Under the pieces are notes generated by a model. It had not been told where the DNA came from. It saw only the letters and a program-made list of their open reading frames with translations, and searched no databases. Source: JAAYCU01 sp964401335 (GTDB taxonomy: Bacteria; Planctomycetota; Phycisphaerae; UBA1845; PWPN01). From it: DNA of 47,399 nucleotides. The stretch lies in the NCBI GenBank assembly GCA_964401335.1, contig CAYNYK010000028.1:1-47399 (forward strand), in the 5' to 3' direction. Shown here one piece after another: positions 15,339 to 24,648 of this stretch. A program made the translations under genes and the position numbers. Each line of letters begins with the position of its first letter. Position 1 is the first letter of the stretch.

Positions 15339-17993
15339 CTACTGAGCATCAATAATAATAAGATAGCCCTTACCTGGTTTGACGCTAATAGGATCATGAG
15401 GACGGTACTGCGCTTCCTCCTGGAAGTTTTCCACGAACGGAATATGTAACACGGACTTTTGCGGGTCCAAGCCAAGGGCCGGCCAATCGATATGCAGTCG
15501 AACATTAACCGGTTCCATTGCCCAACTGGCCAGGGAAACGAGGGTCTGGCCTTTTTTTCGGTAGACGGTAACCGGTATATCCTTGTGGTCGGTTTTAACC
15601 GGACAATCGGGCGCCCAGAAGCCGATCATTTCCGCCTCGGCGATGCCGAATGCATCCCACAATTTCCAGATCGGGGTGGACAACCCCGACCGTGAAACCA
15701 TGCCGAAGACCATGCCGCGCCAGGGATTCCCACCGCCTTGCAGCATTTCGCTGGTCAGACCGAACGGGATACCGGAAATCTCGACCAACCAGTAATCCGG
15801 AGGTTCGTCATAGTCGTATTCCTCGCCGAGCCAGAGGCTGTCGATGTAGGGCAGTCGGTCCATGTAATCGTTGAGGCCATTGTCATTACCCTTGGCTAAC
15901 GTATACGGATTACAGATGTGCAGGTCGATCAGGCAGCCTGCATGGTGCCGATCGAGAATCTTGCGCGCCCGTCGCATCACTTGCCGATCAAAATAAGTTT
16001 CGTCGATGTACAGGCCGTCCATTCCGGTGCGATCCAGTAACCACTTCAGCCCTTCAAGGTAGTAGTTGTTCCAGCGACAATCACCGTTGACGAGAATCGA
16101 GGCATCCGTCTGCCCTTTCATTGGGCCTTGTCGAAAACGCACAACCCAGGAGGGAATATAATTCGTACGAAAATGGGTTTGCAACCATGGATCGATCGTG
16201 CTGAATCTTTTGAAAACAGGAATTTCTTCGTTACCCCGACCATCGGCGATGATCTCATCGCCCAGGCTGCGCAAGGCCCAGATTTCGGCGGTGCGATTGC
16301 TCAGCTCGCGCGAGGTGTAGTACAGCTTGACCCGCAATTGTGCCTCATGGGCCTGGCGGATGAAGTCAGTCAAGGCTGCGATAGGTTCGGACATGAACGG
16401 GTAATTGATGAATGGATTGAACGGGTGGCCGTGATGCACAACCAGCACGTTGGCACCGCGTTTCCGGCCTTCTTCGATGGAAGCGCCATGATAATAACGA
16501 TTGTTCCAATGACCGGCCAGATTGAGCGGTTTGACCGGAGTTATCAGCAGCTCGAAATCGAAGGTGAGGGTTTCATTGGCTTCAAGCCGGCGAGGGCCGC
16601 TGTACGCCTGGAGTGTGACTTGCGCATCGCCGTTTTCGACCAGCCGGCAACCGCCTGCGCCGCCGTTGTGCCAGGCGACCGGCAGAACGATCGGCCGATG
16701 GTAGTAATAATCATTGCTGAAGGGTGTGCGATAGTCTGGGCCTTTCAGTTGGCAGCGCAGTCCGGCGTTTACGTCGCCTATCCAAACGCTATCCTGACGC
16801 CTCATCCGATTCCATTTCCAGTCCAGTTGTGCCGGTCGCAAGCCTCCCTTGTGGCCCATGCCCATGAGATATTTGGCTACGTCGGAACGAAAGGGGATTT
16901 CCAAACGAGTGTCCTTGATATCCAATTTTTCGCGTGCATTGAGAATGATGCGATAGGTCAGGTGCCCTTCGTATTCCATTGCCCCTCGGCAGGTCATGGT
17001 TAATGGACCTGCCTGCTGCGAGGCCTCCCACTCCACCCGGCTGTCAGTCCGGGAAACGATTCGGAACGGTTCATCGTGCCATTGAGTCGGTGCCGTTGAA
17101 GTTTCGACCACAAAACGCATCGGGTTTGCGAGGATATCCCGTCGGGTAGTCGTGATTTTATCGACATTGGGCGAAAAACTGTTTCGTATTTGTTGCGGTA
17201 GACCCATGGGATCGAGGGTGACCGTGCGGCCGAGGCAATGAAGGGTATGTCCCTCGACCCGTAGGGGGGTATAGGGGGCGGTAACGTCGTTATCGATGGC
17301 GATTGTGGAATTCAGCCAGCGCAAGCGTGATTGCCGCCACAATTCGCTGTCGCCGCAATCCTCGATAGCATCGCCGATGACCGTGAGAATAACCCGGACC
17401 TCTTTGGCCTTCTCGTCGGCAGGCTGGAAGGTGATGGTACCTTGGTAGCGACCACGGGCCTGCCGGGGAATAGACACGCCAAACCAGAAAGCCTGCACTT
17501 CACCCCGCGGGACGGAGACGTTTTTCGTGAACGGGCGGCCGCGCTCGTCGATACCACCGGTATTAAAGCAATCAACTTGCCCGGCGGAAATGGTCGATCC
17601 CGCTTCGCCGATCAGCTCGGAACAGGTGACGACCACATTGTTCAAAGGCAGCCAGGTCGCCCACAAACCGATCTGAAACGTATAGTATTCACCGGGTTGG
17701 GCTTGGCCGGTGAATTCCGTAGAAGGCCCTTTCTCGAGCCAACGAATCGGAATCGTTTCCTTCATACGGATCGGGAACGCACGGTCTTCCGGATACAGAA
17801 GATAAACCTCACTCCGATGCTGTTTCATGATCTCTAATAGAACATCGTTCGGAGGTCGTAATTGCATTTCTCCCAGGGCGTCGAAAGCATTGTTCACATC
17901 GCGATTGAAAGGGGGCGGCTCGGCCGCCGAGGTGCGTTGCGAACAGGTTAAGCCCAAACCGAGAAGAATCGCTGTGGTTAAAAATCGCTGCAT
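15339..17993 (-). CDS. Secreted DUF6067/GH123-like glycoside hydrolase
   Basis: 884 residues from the ATG at 17993, chosen because GAGGAC lies 5-6 bases upstream and a signal peptide follows (MQRFLTTAILLGLGLTC to about residue 24). The first ~400 residues look like beta-sandwich domains. From about 480 a TIM-barrel-like part begins: NVLVVHHGHPFNP, a short VKLYYTSRELS strand, and GMDGLYIDETYFD, where the acidic residues lie at a barrel strand end as in catalytic sites. The overall layout resembles DUF6067 proteins related to GH123 hexosaminidases (recalled, not searched). The substrate is unknown; placement opposite a rhamnosidase and near a sulfatase suggests polysaccharide breakdown. Confidence 0.7.
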   Translation of the reverse strand: MQRFLTTAILLGLGLTCSQRTSAAEPPPFNRDVNNAFDALGEMQLRPPNDVLLEIMKQHRSEVYLLYPEDRAFPIRMKETIPIRWLEKGPSTEFTGQAQPGEYYTFQIGLWATWLPLNNVVVTCSELIGEAGSTISAGQVDCFNTGGIDERGRPFTKNVSVPRGEVQAFWFGVSIPRQARGRYQGTITFQPADEKAKEVRVILTVIGDAIEDCGDSELWRQSRLRWLNSTIAIDNDVTAPYTPLRVEGHTLHCLGRTVTLDPMGLPQQIRNSFSPNVDKITTTRRDILANPMRFVVETSTAPTQWHDEPFRIVSRTDSRVEWEASQQAGPLTMTCRGAMEYEGHLTYRIILNAREKLDIKDTRLEIPFRSDVAKYLMGMGHKGGLRPAQLDWKWNRMRRQDSVWIGDVNAGLRCQLKGPDYRTPFSNDYYYHRPIVLPVAWHNGGAGGCRLVENGDAQVTLQAYSGPRRLEANETLTFDFELLITPVKPLNLAGHWNNRYYHGASIEEGRKRGANVLVVHHGHPFNPFINYPFMSEPIAALTDFIRQAHEAQLRVKLYYTSRELSNRTAEIWALRSLGDEIIADGRGNEEIPVFKRFSTIDPWLQTHFRTNYIPSWVVRFRQGPMKGQTDASILVNGDCRWNNYYLEGLKWLLDRTGMDGLYIDETYFDRQVMRRARKILDRHHAGCLIDLHICNPYTLAKGNDNGLNDYMDRLPYIDSLWLGEEYDYDEPPDYWLVEISGIPFGLTSEMLQGGGNPWRGMVFGMVSRSGLSTPIWKLWDAFGIAEAEMIGFWAPDCPVKTDHKDIPVTVYRKKGQTLVSLASWAMEPVNVRLHIDWPALGLDPQKSVLHIPFVENFQEEAQYRPHDPISVKPGKGYLIIIDAQ

Positions 17994-18021
17994 GATAGTC
18001 CTCGCTTTCCGGTCGGCGGTT

Positions 18022-18050
18022 TTTATATAGGCCGCCGGCGTCCATGGCAA
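18022..18050 (-). promoter_or_regulatory. Promoter of the DUF6067-like gene
   Basis: On the minus strand TTGCCA (18050-18045) and TATAAA (18027-18022) with an exact 17-base spacer, 29 bases upstream of the chosen ATG at 17993. Confidence 0.55.
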
Positions 18051-18115
18051 GGAATGTCGCCTAACTACGTATATGTTCCTACCGCCCTCGACGGAGGTGA
18101 TCCGGCTTTCGATTC

Positions 18116-18145
18116 TTGACGAGGCGGCCTGTTCCTTCTTATGTT
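18116..18145 (+). promoter_or_regulatory. Promoter of the epimerase-cupin pair
   Basis: TTGACG (18116-18121) and TATGTT (18140-18145) with an 18-base spacer. AAGGAG (18167-18172) and the ATG at 18178 follow. It is divergent from the DUF6067-like promoter, about 65 bp away. Confidence 0.5.
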
Positions 18146-18177
18146 ACTGCCTTGGTTTGACTACATAAGGAGCCACT

Positions 18178-19191
18178 ATGAATCTGGTAACGGGAGCATC
18201 GGGTCTGCTGGGCAGCCATATCGTGGAACAACTTCGTCTGCGGAATCGTCCGGTTCGGGTGTTGGTTCGGGGAAACAGTGACACGAAATGGTTAAAACAA
18301 CAAAACGTCGAATTCGTTGAAGGTGATATCACCGACCGGGCATCGCTGGACCGGGCCTGCGCTGGCGTGCAGACGGTGTACCACAGTGCCGCACGAGTGG
18401 GTGACTGGGGCCCGTGGGCGGATTTCGTCCGGATTACAATCGACGGTACGCGAAATCTGGCCGAGGCCGCGGCCGCCGCCGGTTGTGCGCGTTTCCTGCA
18501 CATCAGCTCCATCAGCGCGTACGGCCATCCCGACGGCGAAGGGCTGGTACTCGATGAGACCGCGCCGCTGGGCGTGAACCTGCATCGGTGGAGCTACTAC
18601 AGTCGGGCCAAGGTCCAGGCGGAAAATGACTTATGGGCCATGCACAAAGCGGGGCGACTGCCTTTGACCGTGATTCGACCGAGTTGGTTGTACGGTCCCC
18701 GGGACCGGGCGACAATTTTTCGGCTGGCCCGGCTTTTGCGCGAAGGAAAGTGCAAGATTCTTGGCGACGGCATGAACCGGCTTAATGTGGTCTATGCAGG
18801 TAATGTAGCCGAAGGGGCGATTCTGGCGGCCGACTCACCCAAAGCCCTTGGACAGGCATACAACTGCTGTAACGACGGTGAAATGCGCCAGAAGGAATGG
18901 ATGAACCTGCTGGCGGCCGAACTGGGTGCGCCGCCGGTAACGAAACATGTGCCGTACAAAGTGGCCTACAATGTGGCATTTCTTATGGAGTGTTTCGGAC
19001 ACTTGTTCAGGACGAAAAAACCGCCGATGATCACCCGATACGCCGTCTGGCTGATGGGTCGACGGTGTTATTTCAGCGCGGAAAAGGCCCGTCGGGAGCT
19101 CGGTTGGAAGTCCACCGTCTCCTATCAAGAGGGCGTCAAGAAAACCATCGCCTGGCTGAAGGAGCAGGAAGCCAACCATGGACAACCATGA
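18178..19191 (+). CDS. NAD(P)-dependent epimerase/dehydratase (extended SDR)
   Basis: 337 residues. A Rossmann NAD(P) site is seen at the N terminus as TGASGLLG (5-12), and the catalytic YSRAK motif at 141-145 (Tyr141, Lys145), with the SSISAYG serine segment upstream. GRNSD after strand 2 has an arginine (Arg31), compatible with NADP preference. The IRPSWLYGPRD segment and the LNVVYAGNVAEG region fit the 3-beta-HSD/epimerase subgroup. AAGGAG stands 5 bases before the ATG. It may act on nucleotide sugars, or on steroid or flavonoid-like substrates; the sequence does not decide. A cupin gene follows 79 bp downstream in the same direction. Confidence 0.88.
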   Translation: MNLVTGASGLLGSHIVEQLRLRNRPVRVLVRGNSDTKWLKQQNVEFVEGDITDRASLDRACAGVQTVYHSAARVGDWGPWADFVRITIDGTRNLAEAAAAAGCARFLHISSISAYGHPDGEGLVLDETAPLGVNLHRWSYYSRAKVQAENDLWAMHKAGRLPLTVIRPSWLYGPRDRATIFRLARLLREGKCKILGDGMNRLNVVYAGNVAEGAILAADSPKALGQAYNCCNDGEMRQKEWMNLLAAELGAPPVTKHVPYKVAYNVAFLMECFGHLFRTKKPPMITRYAVWLMGRRCYFSAEKARRELGWKSTVSYQEGVKKTIAWLKEQEANHGQP

Positions 19192-19270
19192 TCGTTGGTG
19201 AAGGGATATTCCGACGGGAATGTTCGGACACTTGCGGGATACACATCTATGGTTTGAGGGAGTTGGGTTA

Positions 19271-19651
19271 ATGGAAAATTCTCCACAAAAAGCCTTGCTG
19301 GTCCGTCATGAAAAGGATGCTCCAAAGGAACGCAGTACATGTGGGTGGCGTTACCGCCTGATCAGCCGCGAGGACGCGGACAAGGGTGTGGCCGCCTGGG
19401 CTCATGTGGTGGATATCGCGGACGCCAAGCCTCATTACCATAAGCGTGGCACGGAAATTTATTACCTTCTCGAGGGCGAAGGCGCCATCGTCCTGGACGG
19501 TGTGGAACACGCCATCCGCCCGGGCAGCCTCGTGCATATCCCGCCCGGCATCGTGCATGGCGCGAAGGGTCGGATGCGCGTCCTGGTTATTGGAGTTCCC
19601 ACGCTGGGCGAGGACGATCTGTTTTTCCCGGAGAACGCGCAGGTACAATAA
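19271..19651 (+). CDS. Cupin-domain protein
   Basis: 126 residues from the ATG at 19271, selected over an upstream ATG because GGGAG lies about 9 bases before it. A single cupin barrel is visible: the first motif at about residues 57-75 (KPHYHKRGTEIYYLLEGEG, two histidines and a glutamate as metal ligands) and the second as PGSLVHIPPGIVHG, providing the last histidine. Small cupins of this type act as sugar isomerases, dioxygenases or ligand-binding proteins. The likely partner is the upstream epimerase. It converges with the gene ending at 19674. Confidence 0.85.
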   Translation: MENSPQKALLVRHEKDAPKERSTCGWRYRLISREDADKGVAAWAHVVDIADAKPHYHKRGTEIYYLLEGEGAIVLDGVEHAIRPGSLVHIPPGIVHGAKGRMRVLVIGVPTLGEDDLFFPENAQVQ

Positions 19652-19673
19652 TCTCAAGGACCAGCCTCGTGGC

Positions 19674-21695
19674 CTACGGAACCACGGCCAATACGCCGTG
19701 AATGCCGACTTGCGGGATGGTGGCCATCAGTTTGCCGTCGGACCAGGACCAGGGGATGGAGCCACCGTCGGGCACCCATTCAAGTCGTTGCGGTTTTTCC
19801 GAAACCTTCAGAGTCAGCTTGATCGGCCCGACCGGCGGTACATGATCGATCACCGCATAATCATCGCATACGGATGTATTCGCGCGGTTAAGCAAATGCA
19901 CGCATAACTTGCCATCCGCGGTCTTGCGCAAGGCCACATCGAGGCATGGCGGGCCATCTACCACAACCGCCGGGTCGGCGAACATTTTCCGCATCAACTG
20001 GCCCAGAAACAAGCGAACATACGGATGATGTTGCTGGTAGAACCGCTGGCCTAGCGGACCATAAACGGCCCCGACACGGCCAGATCCACAGGCTACCATG
20101 GTCGCGGCGATCTGCTTGTCCTTGGTCGTATCCCGGCTTTGATAGCGAAAGCCGACGGCCTCCGCGCCGTCGAGGGTTACGTCCTGCCAGATACCGTTCA
20201 CGTTGACAACTCCGGAGGCAGTAGCCAGCTCCACCGACTGGTTTCGCGGTTCGCCCTGCAAATGGACACCCAATACAGGAGCAAACTGCCGCGCGCATTT
20301 CTCGCCCACCAACAGCAATTGTCCGCCCTGCCGGGCATAATCTGTCAGCTTTTCCACCCAACCGTTGGCCAAGACCTCGAAATCAGGTACGACAATGATC
20401 GGAAACTCCCGCAGCCGTCCCTCAAGCTGATGCTCCGCCAGCACGTCGACGGAGTACCCGAGCTCCAGCAAGGCGTGTAAAGTACCTTCCAATTCACGAT
20501 ACGCTCCCACGGTATGATAGAAGGCGTCGCTGCGCTGCAGGATCGCGGTGGAGGACATCAAGACCGCAACCTGTGGTACGGATGTGCTCTTATGGCTGAC
20601 CGCCTGGCGCGGCCGGCAGAAGTCCGCCACCCGGCCGGCGGTCTCGATAGTGGTCTCGTCGATATGCCCGCTCCGCGTGGGATGGAAATAGATCTGAAAC
20701 CCGCCCCCCTGCATCAGCACGACACTGGCCTCCTGTTGCAGTTGGACGGCGGTCTTGAGGTTATGATTAAGTCCCTCCTTGCCCATCACGAAACCCCAGG
20801 CCATCAGGTCCCAGGGCATTTTCGTTTGGGCCAAATAGCGGGCGTCGATCCGCGCCTGATCCACGGATTTGGCCGGCGAATAATCGCCCGAAAGATAGTC
20901 CACTTTCACCTGCACCGGTACGGGCATCAGGGCCGAGTACAACCAGTTGCTGGTGATCTGCAGCTTGGGATTGAAAGCGTGCAATTCGTCGACCCAATGA
21001 CTTACGTAACGTTCAAAATGCTTGCGGTTCCAGGTTTTCCATTCCTGCCAGTTCGGTTCCTTGGCGTTTTTCGGCGCTTGCTCGTGGCCGGTTTCCTTCT
21101 TCCAGGCTTCCAAGGCAGCGGGGCTGTAATCCCACGCCGCCGCCCAACATTCACCGTCCACCCACACGCCATCCAGATCGTACTTGCGCGTCGCCTCTTT
21201 CAATTGAGGAAGCATGCGCTCATCGACATAAGGGCCGAAAACACTGGTTGCCTTAGGCGATGGCTTACCGTCCGCCATGATCGCGGCCCATTCGGGGTGC
21301 TGCTCGATGGCCACCGAGTCCCACAATCCGGAAAAATGAATATACAACCCCACTCCGTATTCGCGGGTGACTTTTCGCCAGACGGCCAGGGAATCCTTCA
21401 CGATACCCGGCGCGGAAGGCCCGATTTCCGAGGGATATCCAAGATAACCATAATGCCCTTTGCAGTCGTATTGCACGTAATCCGGGCGCACACGGGTGAG
21501 CAATTTCGCGACGTTCTCCTCGCTTACATCGGCGCCGAGAACGGTATCGCTCTTGTTTGGATGCAGATCAAAATGCAGTCCGAAAAAGGAATCGGCTCGA
21601 CGATGGGCCGTATTGCTTGACGTTTCATTTTCCGCCGCGACAACCAACAAGGCCGGCCAGCAGACCAAAAGTATGAAAGAGCGGATCAGATTCAC
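19674..21695 (-). CDS. Secreted GH-like TIM-barrel protein with amidotransferase-like domain
   Basis: 673 residues from a GTG at 21695, preferred because AGAAAGGA lies 7-8 bases upstream and a clean signal peptide follows (NLIRSFILLVCW to about 22). Residues ~35-340 look like a GH29/GH42-type barrel: YVQYDCKGHYGYLGYPS, GLYIHFSGLWD, and YDLDGVWVDGECWAAAWDY with acidic residues at a strand end. A second, Rossmann-like region (about 360-500, with VLMSSTAILQR and IIVVPDFEVLANGW) resembles the beta-galactosidase trimerisation (amidotransferase-like) domain, and a small beta domain ends the protein. The family was not settled: alpha-fucosidase-like and GH42-like readings are both possible. It is third in an operon behind the sulfatase and the MocA-like gene. 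Confidence 0.72.
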   Translation of the reverse strand: MNLIRSFILLVCWPALLVVAAENETSSNTAHRRADSFFGLHFDLHPNKSDTVLGADVSEENVAKLLTRVRPDYVQYDCKGHYGYLGYPSEIGPSAPGIVKDSLAVWRKVTREYGVGLYIHFSGLWDSVAIEQHPEWAAIMADGKPSPKATSVFGPYVDERMLPQLKEATRKYDLDGVWVDGECWAAAWDYSPAALEAWKKETGHEQAPKNAKEPNWQEWKTWNRKHFERYVSHWVDELHAFNPKLQITSNWLYSALMPVPVQVKVDYLSGDYSPAKSVDQARIDARYLAQTKMPWDLMAWGFVMGKEGLNHNLKTAVQLQQEASVVLMQGGGFQIYFHPTRSGHIDETTIETAGRVADFCRPRQAVSHKSTSVPQVAVLMSSTAILQRSDAFYHTVGAYRELEGTLHALLELGYSVDVLAEHQLEGRLREFPIIVVPDFEVLANGWVEKLTDYARQGGQLLLVGEKCARQFAPVLGVHLQGEPRNQSVELATASGVVNVNGIWQDVTLDGAEAVGFRYQSRDTTKDKQIAATMVACGSGRVGAVYGPLGQRFYQQHHPYVRLFLGQLMRKMFADPAVVVDGPPCLDVALRKTADGKLCVHLLNRANTSVCDDYAVIDHVPPVGPIKLTLKVSEKPQRLEWVPDGGSIPWSWSDGKLMATIPQVGIHGVLAVVP

Positions 21696-21760
21696 GATCG
21701 TTTCCTTTCTGTAATACAATTGTAATCTTTGTCACTCCGTGACACCGTGGTAACATCTTC

Positions 21761-23167
21761 CTATCGACTGACCGGCCAGGGGTAATCGCATTTGCCGGCG
21801 GTCGGATCCAGCGGTCCTTCCGGCAGGGTCTTCTGCCAGGTCAGGACTTTGGCGGCCAGGGTCTCAACCAGCTCCGGTCGACGATCCGCAAGGTTGTTCA
21901 ACTGCGTCGGATCGTGTGGGATATCGTAGAGTTCGATCCGGCTACGGTCGGGATTCATCAGCAATTTCCAATCGCCCTCACGAATAGCGAGGATCGGGCT
22001 GCGGTGGAAGGGCTCGCCGAAAATGTGAAACCGCCATTCCCACATCAGGGGGGTTTGTCGCGGTCGCGATTGTCCCAGTAAAACATCGCTCATATCCTCT
22101 CCGTCGAGGGCGTGCTCCGAGGACACCTGAATGCCGGCCAGTTTACACAAAGTAGGCAGTAAATCCACGCCGGCCACTACGGAATCGTTGTCCACCCGGC
22201 CGGCGGCCACGTGTTTCGGCCAACGGACAATAAATGGTGTACGTATACCACCTTCGTAGAGGCTGCGCTTACGGCCACGGAACGGGCCGGCGCTACCCAC
22301 TCCGCTGTACCCGGCGTTATTGATATGGATATCTTCGGGGCCGTTGTCGCTGGAGAAAATCACCAGGGTATTCTCCGCCAAGCCCAACTTGTCCAGCTCA
22401 TCCAGCAAACGCCCAATCTGGGTATCCAAGTCTCCTACCGAGGCATAGTAGATGACTTCGGCATTTTTGTGCGGCACTCCTTGCCCCCAGTTACGGCGTT
22501 CGTAGGGCTTCATCTGCTCTTCGGTCGGGTTCAACGGCGCGTGCGGCAGAAGGGTCCAGAGTTGAACGTAGAAGGGGCGGTCGCGGTTTTCCCGAATGAA
22601 ACGGATCGTTTCGTCCACGAACAACTCCGTGGACTTAGGCCAGAACGAGGCCAGCGGTTCCCAATTCCAAGCCGGCTCACGGCAGCCTACCGCCCGCGCA
22701 GCGTCGAAGCCGTATTCCGTCGGTAGCGGTGCTCCGGGCCCGCTGCCCAGATGCCACTTGCCAATATGGCCGGTGGTGTAACCGGCGGCCTTAAGCAGGG
22801 CTGGCACATTGGGGACGGTCGGCTCAAGCCAGTTCGACATCCCTCGCTTGGCGTTTAACTCATGGTCCGCGTAATGTCCGTGAATGCGATGCCGGGCCGG
22901 ATATTGACCGGTCATGAAAGCGCATCGGCTTGGCGAGCAGACCGACCCATTCACGTAGAATTGCGTATAGAGGGTACCCTGTGCGGCAAGCCGGTCCAAT
23001 CGGGGCGTTTTGAGCCGATCGTGGCCGTAACAACTTAAATCTCCCCAGCCGAGATCGTCGGCCAGGATAAAGACGATATTGGGCTTCGTGTTGGTTGTTT
23101 CGGCAGCAACTACCGTTAAACAAAAAAGACATTCTATGGCGATGGCTAGAGTCAATAAGTATTTCAT
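21761..23167 (-). CDS. Secreted formylglycine-dependent sulfatase
   Basis: 468 residues with an N-terminal signal peptide (1-22, ending VVAAE). The type I sulfatase core is clear: NIVFILADDLGWGD with metal-binding Asp37-Asp38, then CSPSR at 77-81, where Cys77 is the residue oxidised to formylglycine by a maturase (not in this window), and TGQYPARHRIHGH immediately after. Later GHIGKWHLG supplies Lys and His, and FSSDNGPED gives the remaining metal Asp-Asn pair. It removes sulfate from sugars in the periplasm or outside the cell. It lies 17 bp downstream of the MocA-like gene and 65 bp before the GH-like gene, so the three are probably one transcript. Confidence 0.93.
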   Translation of the reverse strand: MKYLLTLAIAIECLFCLTVVAAETTNTKPNIVFILADDLGWGDLSCYGHDRLKTPRLDRLAAQGTLYTQFYVNGSVCSPSRCAFMTGQYPARHRIHGHYADHELNAKRGMSNWLEPTVPNVPALLKAAGYTTGHIGKWHLGSGPGAPLPTEYGFDAARAVGCREPAWNWEPLASFWPKSTELFVDETIRFIRENRDRPFYVQLWTLLPHAPLNPTEEQMKPYERRNWGQGVPHKNAEVIYYASVGDLDTQIGRLLDELDKLGLAENTLVIFSSDNGPEDIHINNAGYSGVGSAGPFRGRKRSLYEGGIRTPFIVRWPKHVAAGRVDNDSVVAGVDLLPTLCKLAGIQVSSEHALDGEDMSDVLLGQSRPRQTPLMWEWRFHIFGEPFHRSPILAIREGDWKLLMNPDRSRIELYDIPHDPTQLNNLADRRPELVETLAAKVLTWQKTLPEGPLDPTAGKCDYPWPVSR

Positions 23168-23184
23168 CTTGCCTGCTCCCTCTA

Positions 23185-24543
23185 TTAGACAGTCTCGGGA
23201 ATCGTATAAGGCTCTCGCCCCGCGCGTTTCATTAATTTCTGGGCTTCCGCATCGTCGATAATGGTTTCCGTCTTGCCGTCAAAGGCCAGCTTTCGCCCGC
23301 CCAGCCGGTAGGAGATATTGGCGAGCTGACAGAGCAGTGTAGAGCGATGGCCTTCCTCCACGTCGGCGTTCGGTCGCTTGCGTGATTTGACGCACTCGAT
23401 GAAGTTGTCGTAGTGCTCCTGCATGGGTTGTTTGCCGTTTTCCTCGGCGAGGATTTTTCCGTCCTGGACCATAATCTGCCAGCCGTTGCCGTGGCGGCCG
23501 AGTAGCATCATGGCCTTGGTCCCGTAGATTTCGACCCGCGAGGCGTTGGTCAGCCAGTGGGGGTACTCGTTCGACTCGCGAAACGCCGAGGCCGTCTTGT
23601 GCATGTACGGCGTCCACAGGGTCATCTCAAAGATCATGGTCAGCTTGTCGAAATCCCAGGTCACGATTTGTGTATCCGGCGTTTCCTGATCGTCACCGAC
23701 GTAGCAATGCTTGCCGCCGGTCGAATACACGCTCTTTGGATAGTCGCGATCGACCGCCCAGCGGGCCAAGTCAATCTGGTGGACCGAATCGTTGATAATA
23801 TCGCCGCCGGAGAAATCCCAGCGCCAATGCCAGTTGTAGTGAAAACGATTGGGGTTGAACGGCTGGAACGGCGCCGGCCCGACCCACAGATCGTAATCGA
23901 CGCCTTCGGGAACCTGGGTGTCAGGTACGCGCTTGACCGATGATCGTTTACGCATATTAAACACTTTAACCAGATGCACGTCACCGAGCTGTCCCGAGCG
24001 AACGGCCTTGATGGCATTGATAATATACGTGCCGCTGCGGTTCTGGCTGCCCATCTGAACCACGCGATTGTATTTGCGGGCGGCGGCGATCATTTGTTGC
24101 CCCTCCCACGGATTGTGGGTTAAGGGCTTTTCCGTGTACACGTCCTTCCCTGCCTGGCAGGCCAGGATGGCAACCAGGGCGTGCCAATGATCAGGCGTGG
24201 GACTGAAGACGACATCCAGACTCTTGTCATCGAGGATTTTGCGAAAATCCTGGACGGCGGTCACCTTGGCGGTTTGCTTCTCGGCCACCAACTTGGCGAC
24301 CTCGTTCATGCGGTTGGAATCGGGATCGCAGACGTAAGCTATTTCAACATCCTTGCGATCGACGAGAAATTCATTGACCATGCTCTTGCCGCGAATTCCG
24401 CAACCCACGATGGCCACCGTGAATTTTTCATTGGCCCCCGCGGCCGGCGCGGACCGCGCGCTCGCGCCCAAGGCTGCCGTGGAGACGGCGAATTTCATGC
24501 CGTTCGACAGAAACTGTCGCCGATCCATTGAAGAACCTTGCAT
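23185..24543 (-). CDS. Tat-exported Gfo/Idh/MocA-family oxidoreductase
   Basis: 452 residues. The ATG at 24543 has AAGGAGG six bases upstream, an excellent site. A twin-arginine signal is visible at 7-36 (DRRQFLSNGMKF followed by a hydrophobic, alanine-rich stretch). The mature part has the dinucleotide site VAIVGCGIRGK and the family's EKP motif in YTEKPLTH, followed by a C-terminal beta-sheet domain. Family members oxidise or reduce sugars and inositols with bound NAD(P). Exported members typically hold their cofactor tightly and are exported folded, as glucose-fructose oxidoreductase is (known for that protein). It is first in an operon with a sulfatase and a GH-like gene, implying processing of a sulfated glycan. 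Confidence 0.92.
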   Translation of the reverse strand: MQGSSMDRRQFLSNGMKFAVSTAALGASARSAPAAGANEKFTVAIVGCGIRGKSMVNEFLVDRKDVEIAYVCDPDSNRMNEVAKLVAEKQTAKVTAVQDFRKILDDKSLDVVFSPTPDHWHALVAILACQAGKDVYTEKPLTHNPWEGQQMIAAARKYNRVVQMGSQNRSGTYIINAIKAVRSGQLGDVHLVKVFNMRKRSSVKRVPDTQVPEGVDYDLWVGPAPFQPFNPNRFHYNWHWRWDFSGGDIINDSVHQIDLARWAVDRDYPKSVYSTGGKHCYVGDDQETPDTQIVTWDFDKLTMIFEMTLWTPYMHKTASAFRESNEYPHWLTNASRVEIYGTKAMMLLGRHGNGWQIMVQDGKILAEENGKQPMQEHYDNFIECVKSRKRPNADVEEGHRSTLLCQLANISYRLGGRKLAFDGKTETIIDDAEAQKLMKRAGREPYTIPETV

Positions 24544-24648
24544 GATAAGCCTCCTTCATAGGGATGGTCTGACTGGGCATGCCATCAATGATTACCTGGA
24601 TATTGTGCGGGTTTGTTCGCTGCTTCGCAAGTAGCGACAAGCCAAGAG

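Noticed and set aside
20514..21620. 368-codon plus-strand frame opposite the GH-like barrel gene
   Set aside because: Antisense shadow, with low-complexity composition and no motif.
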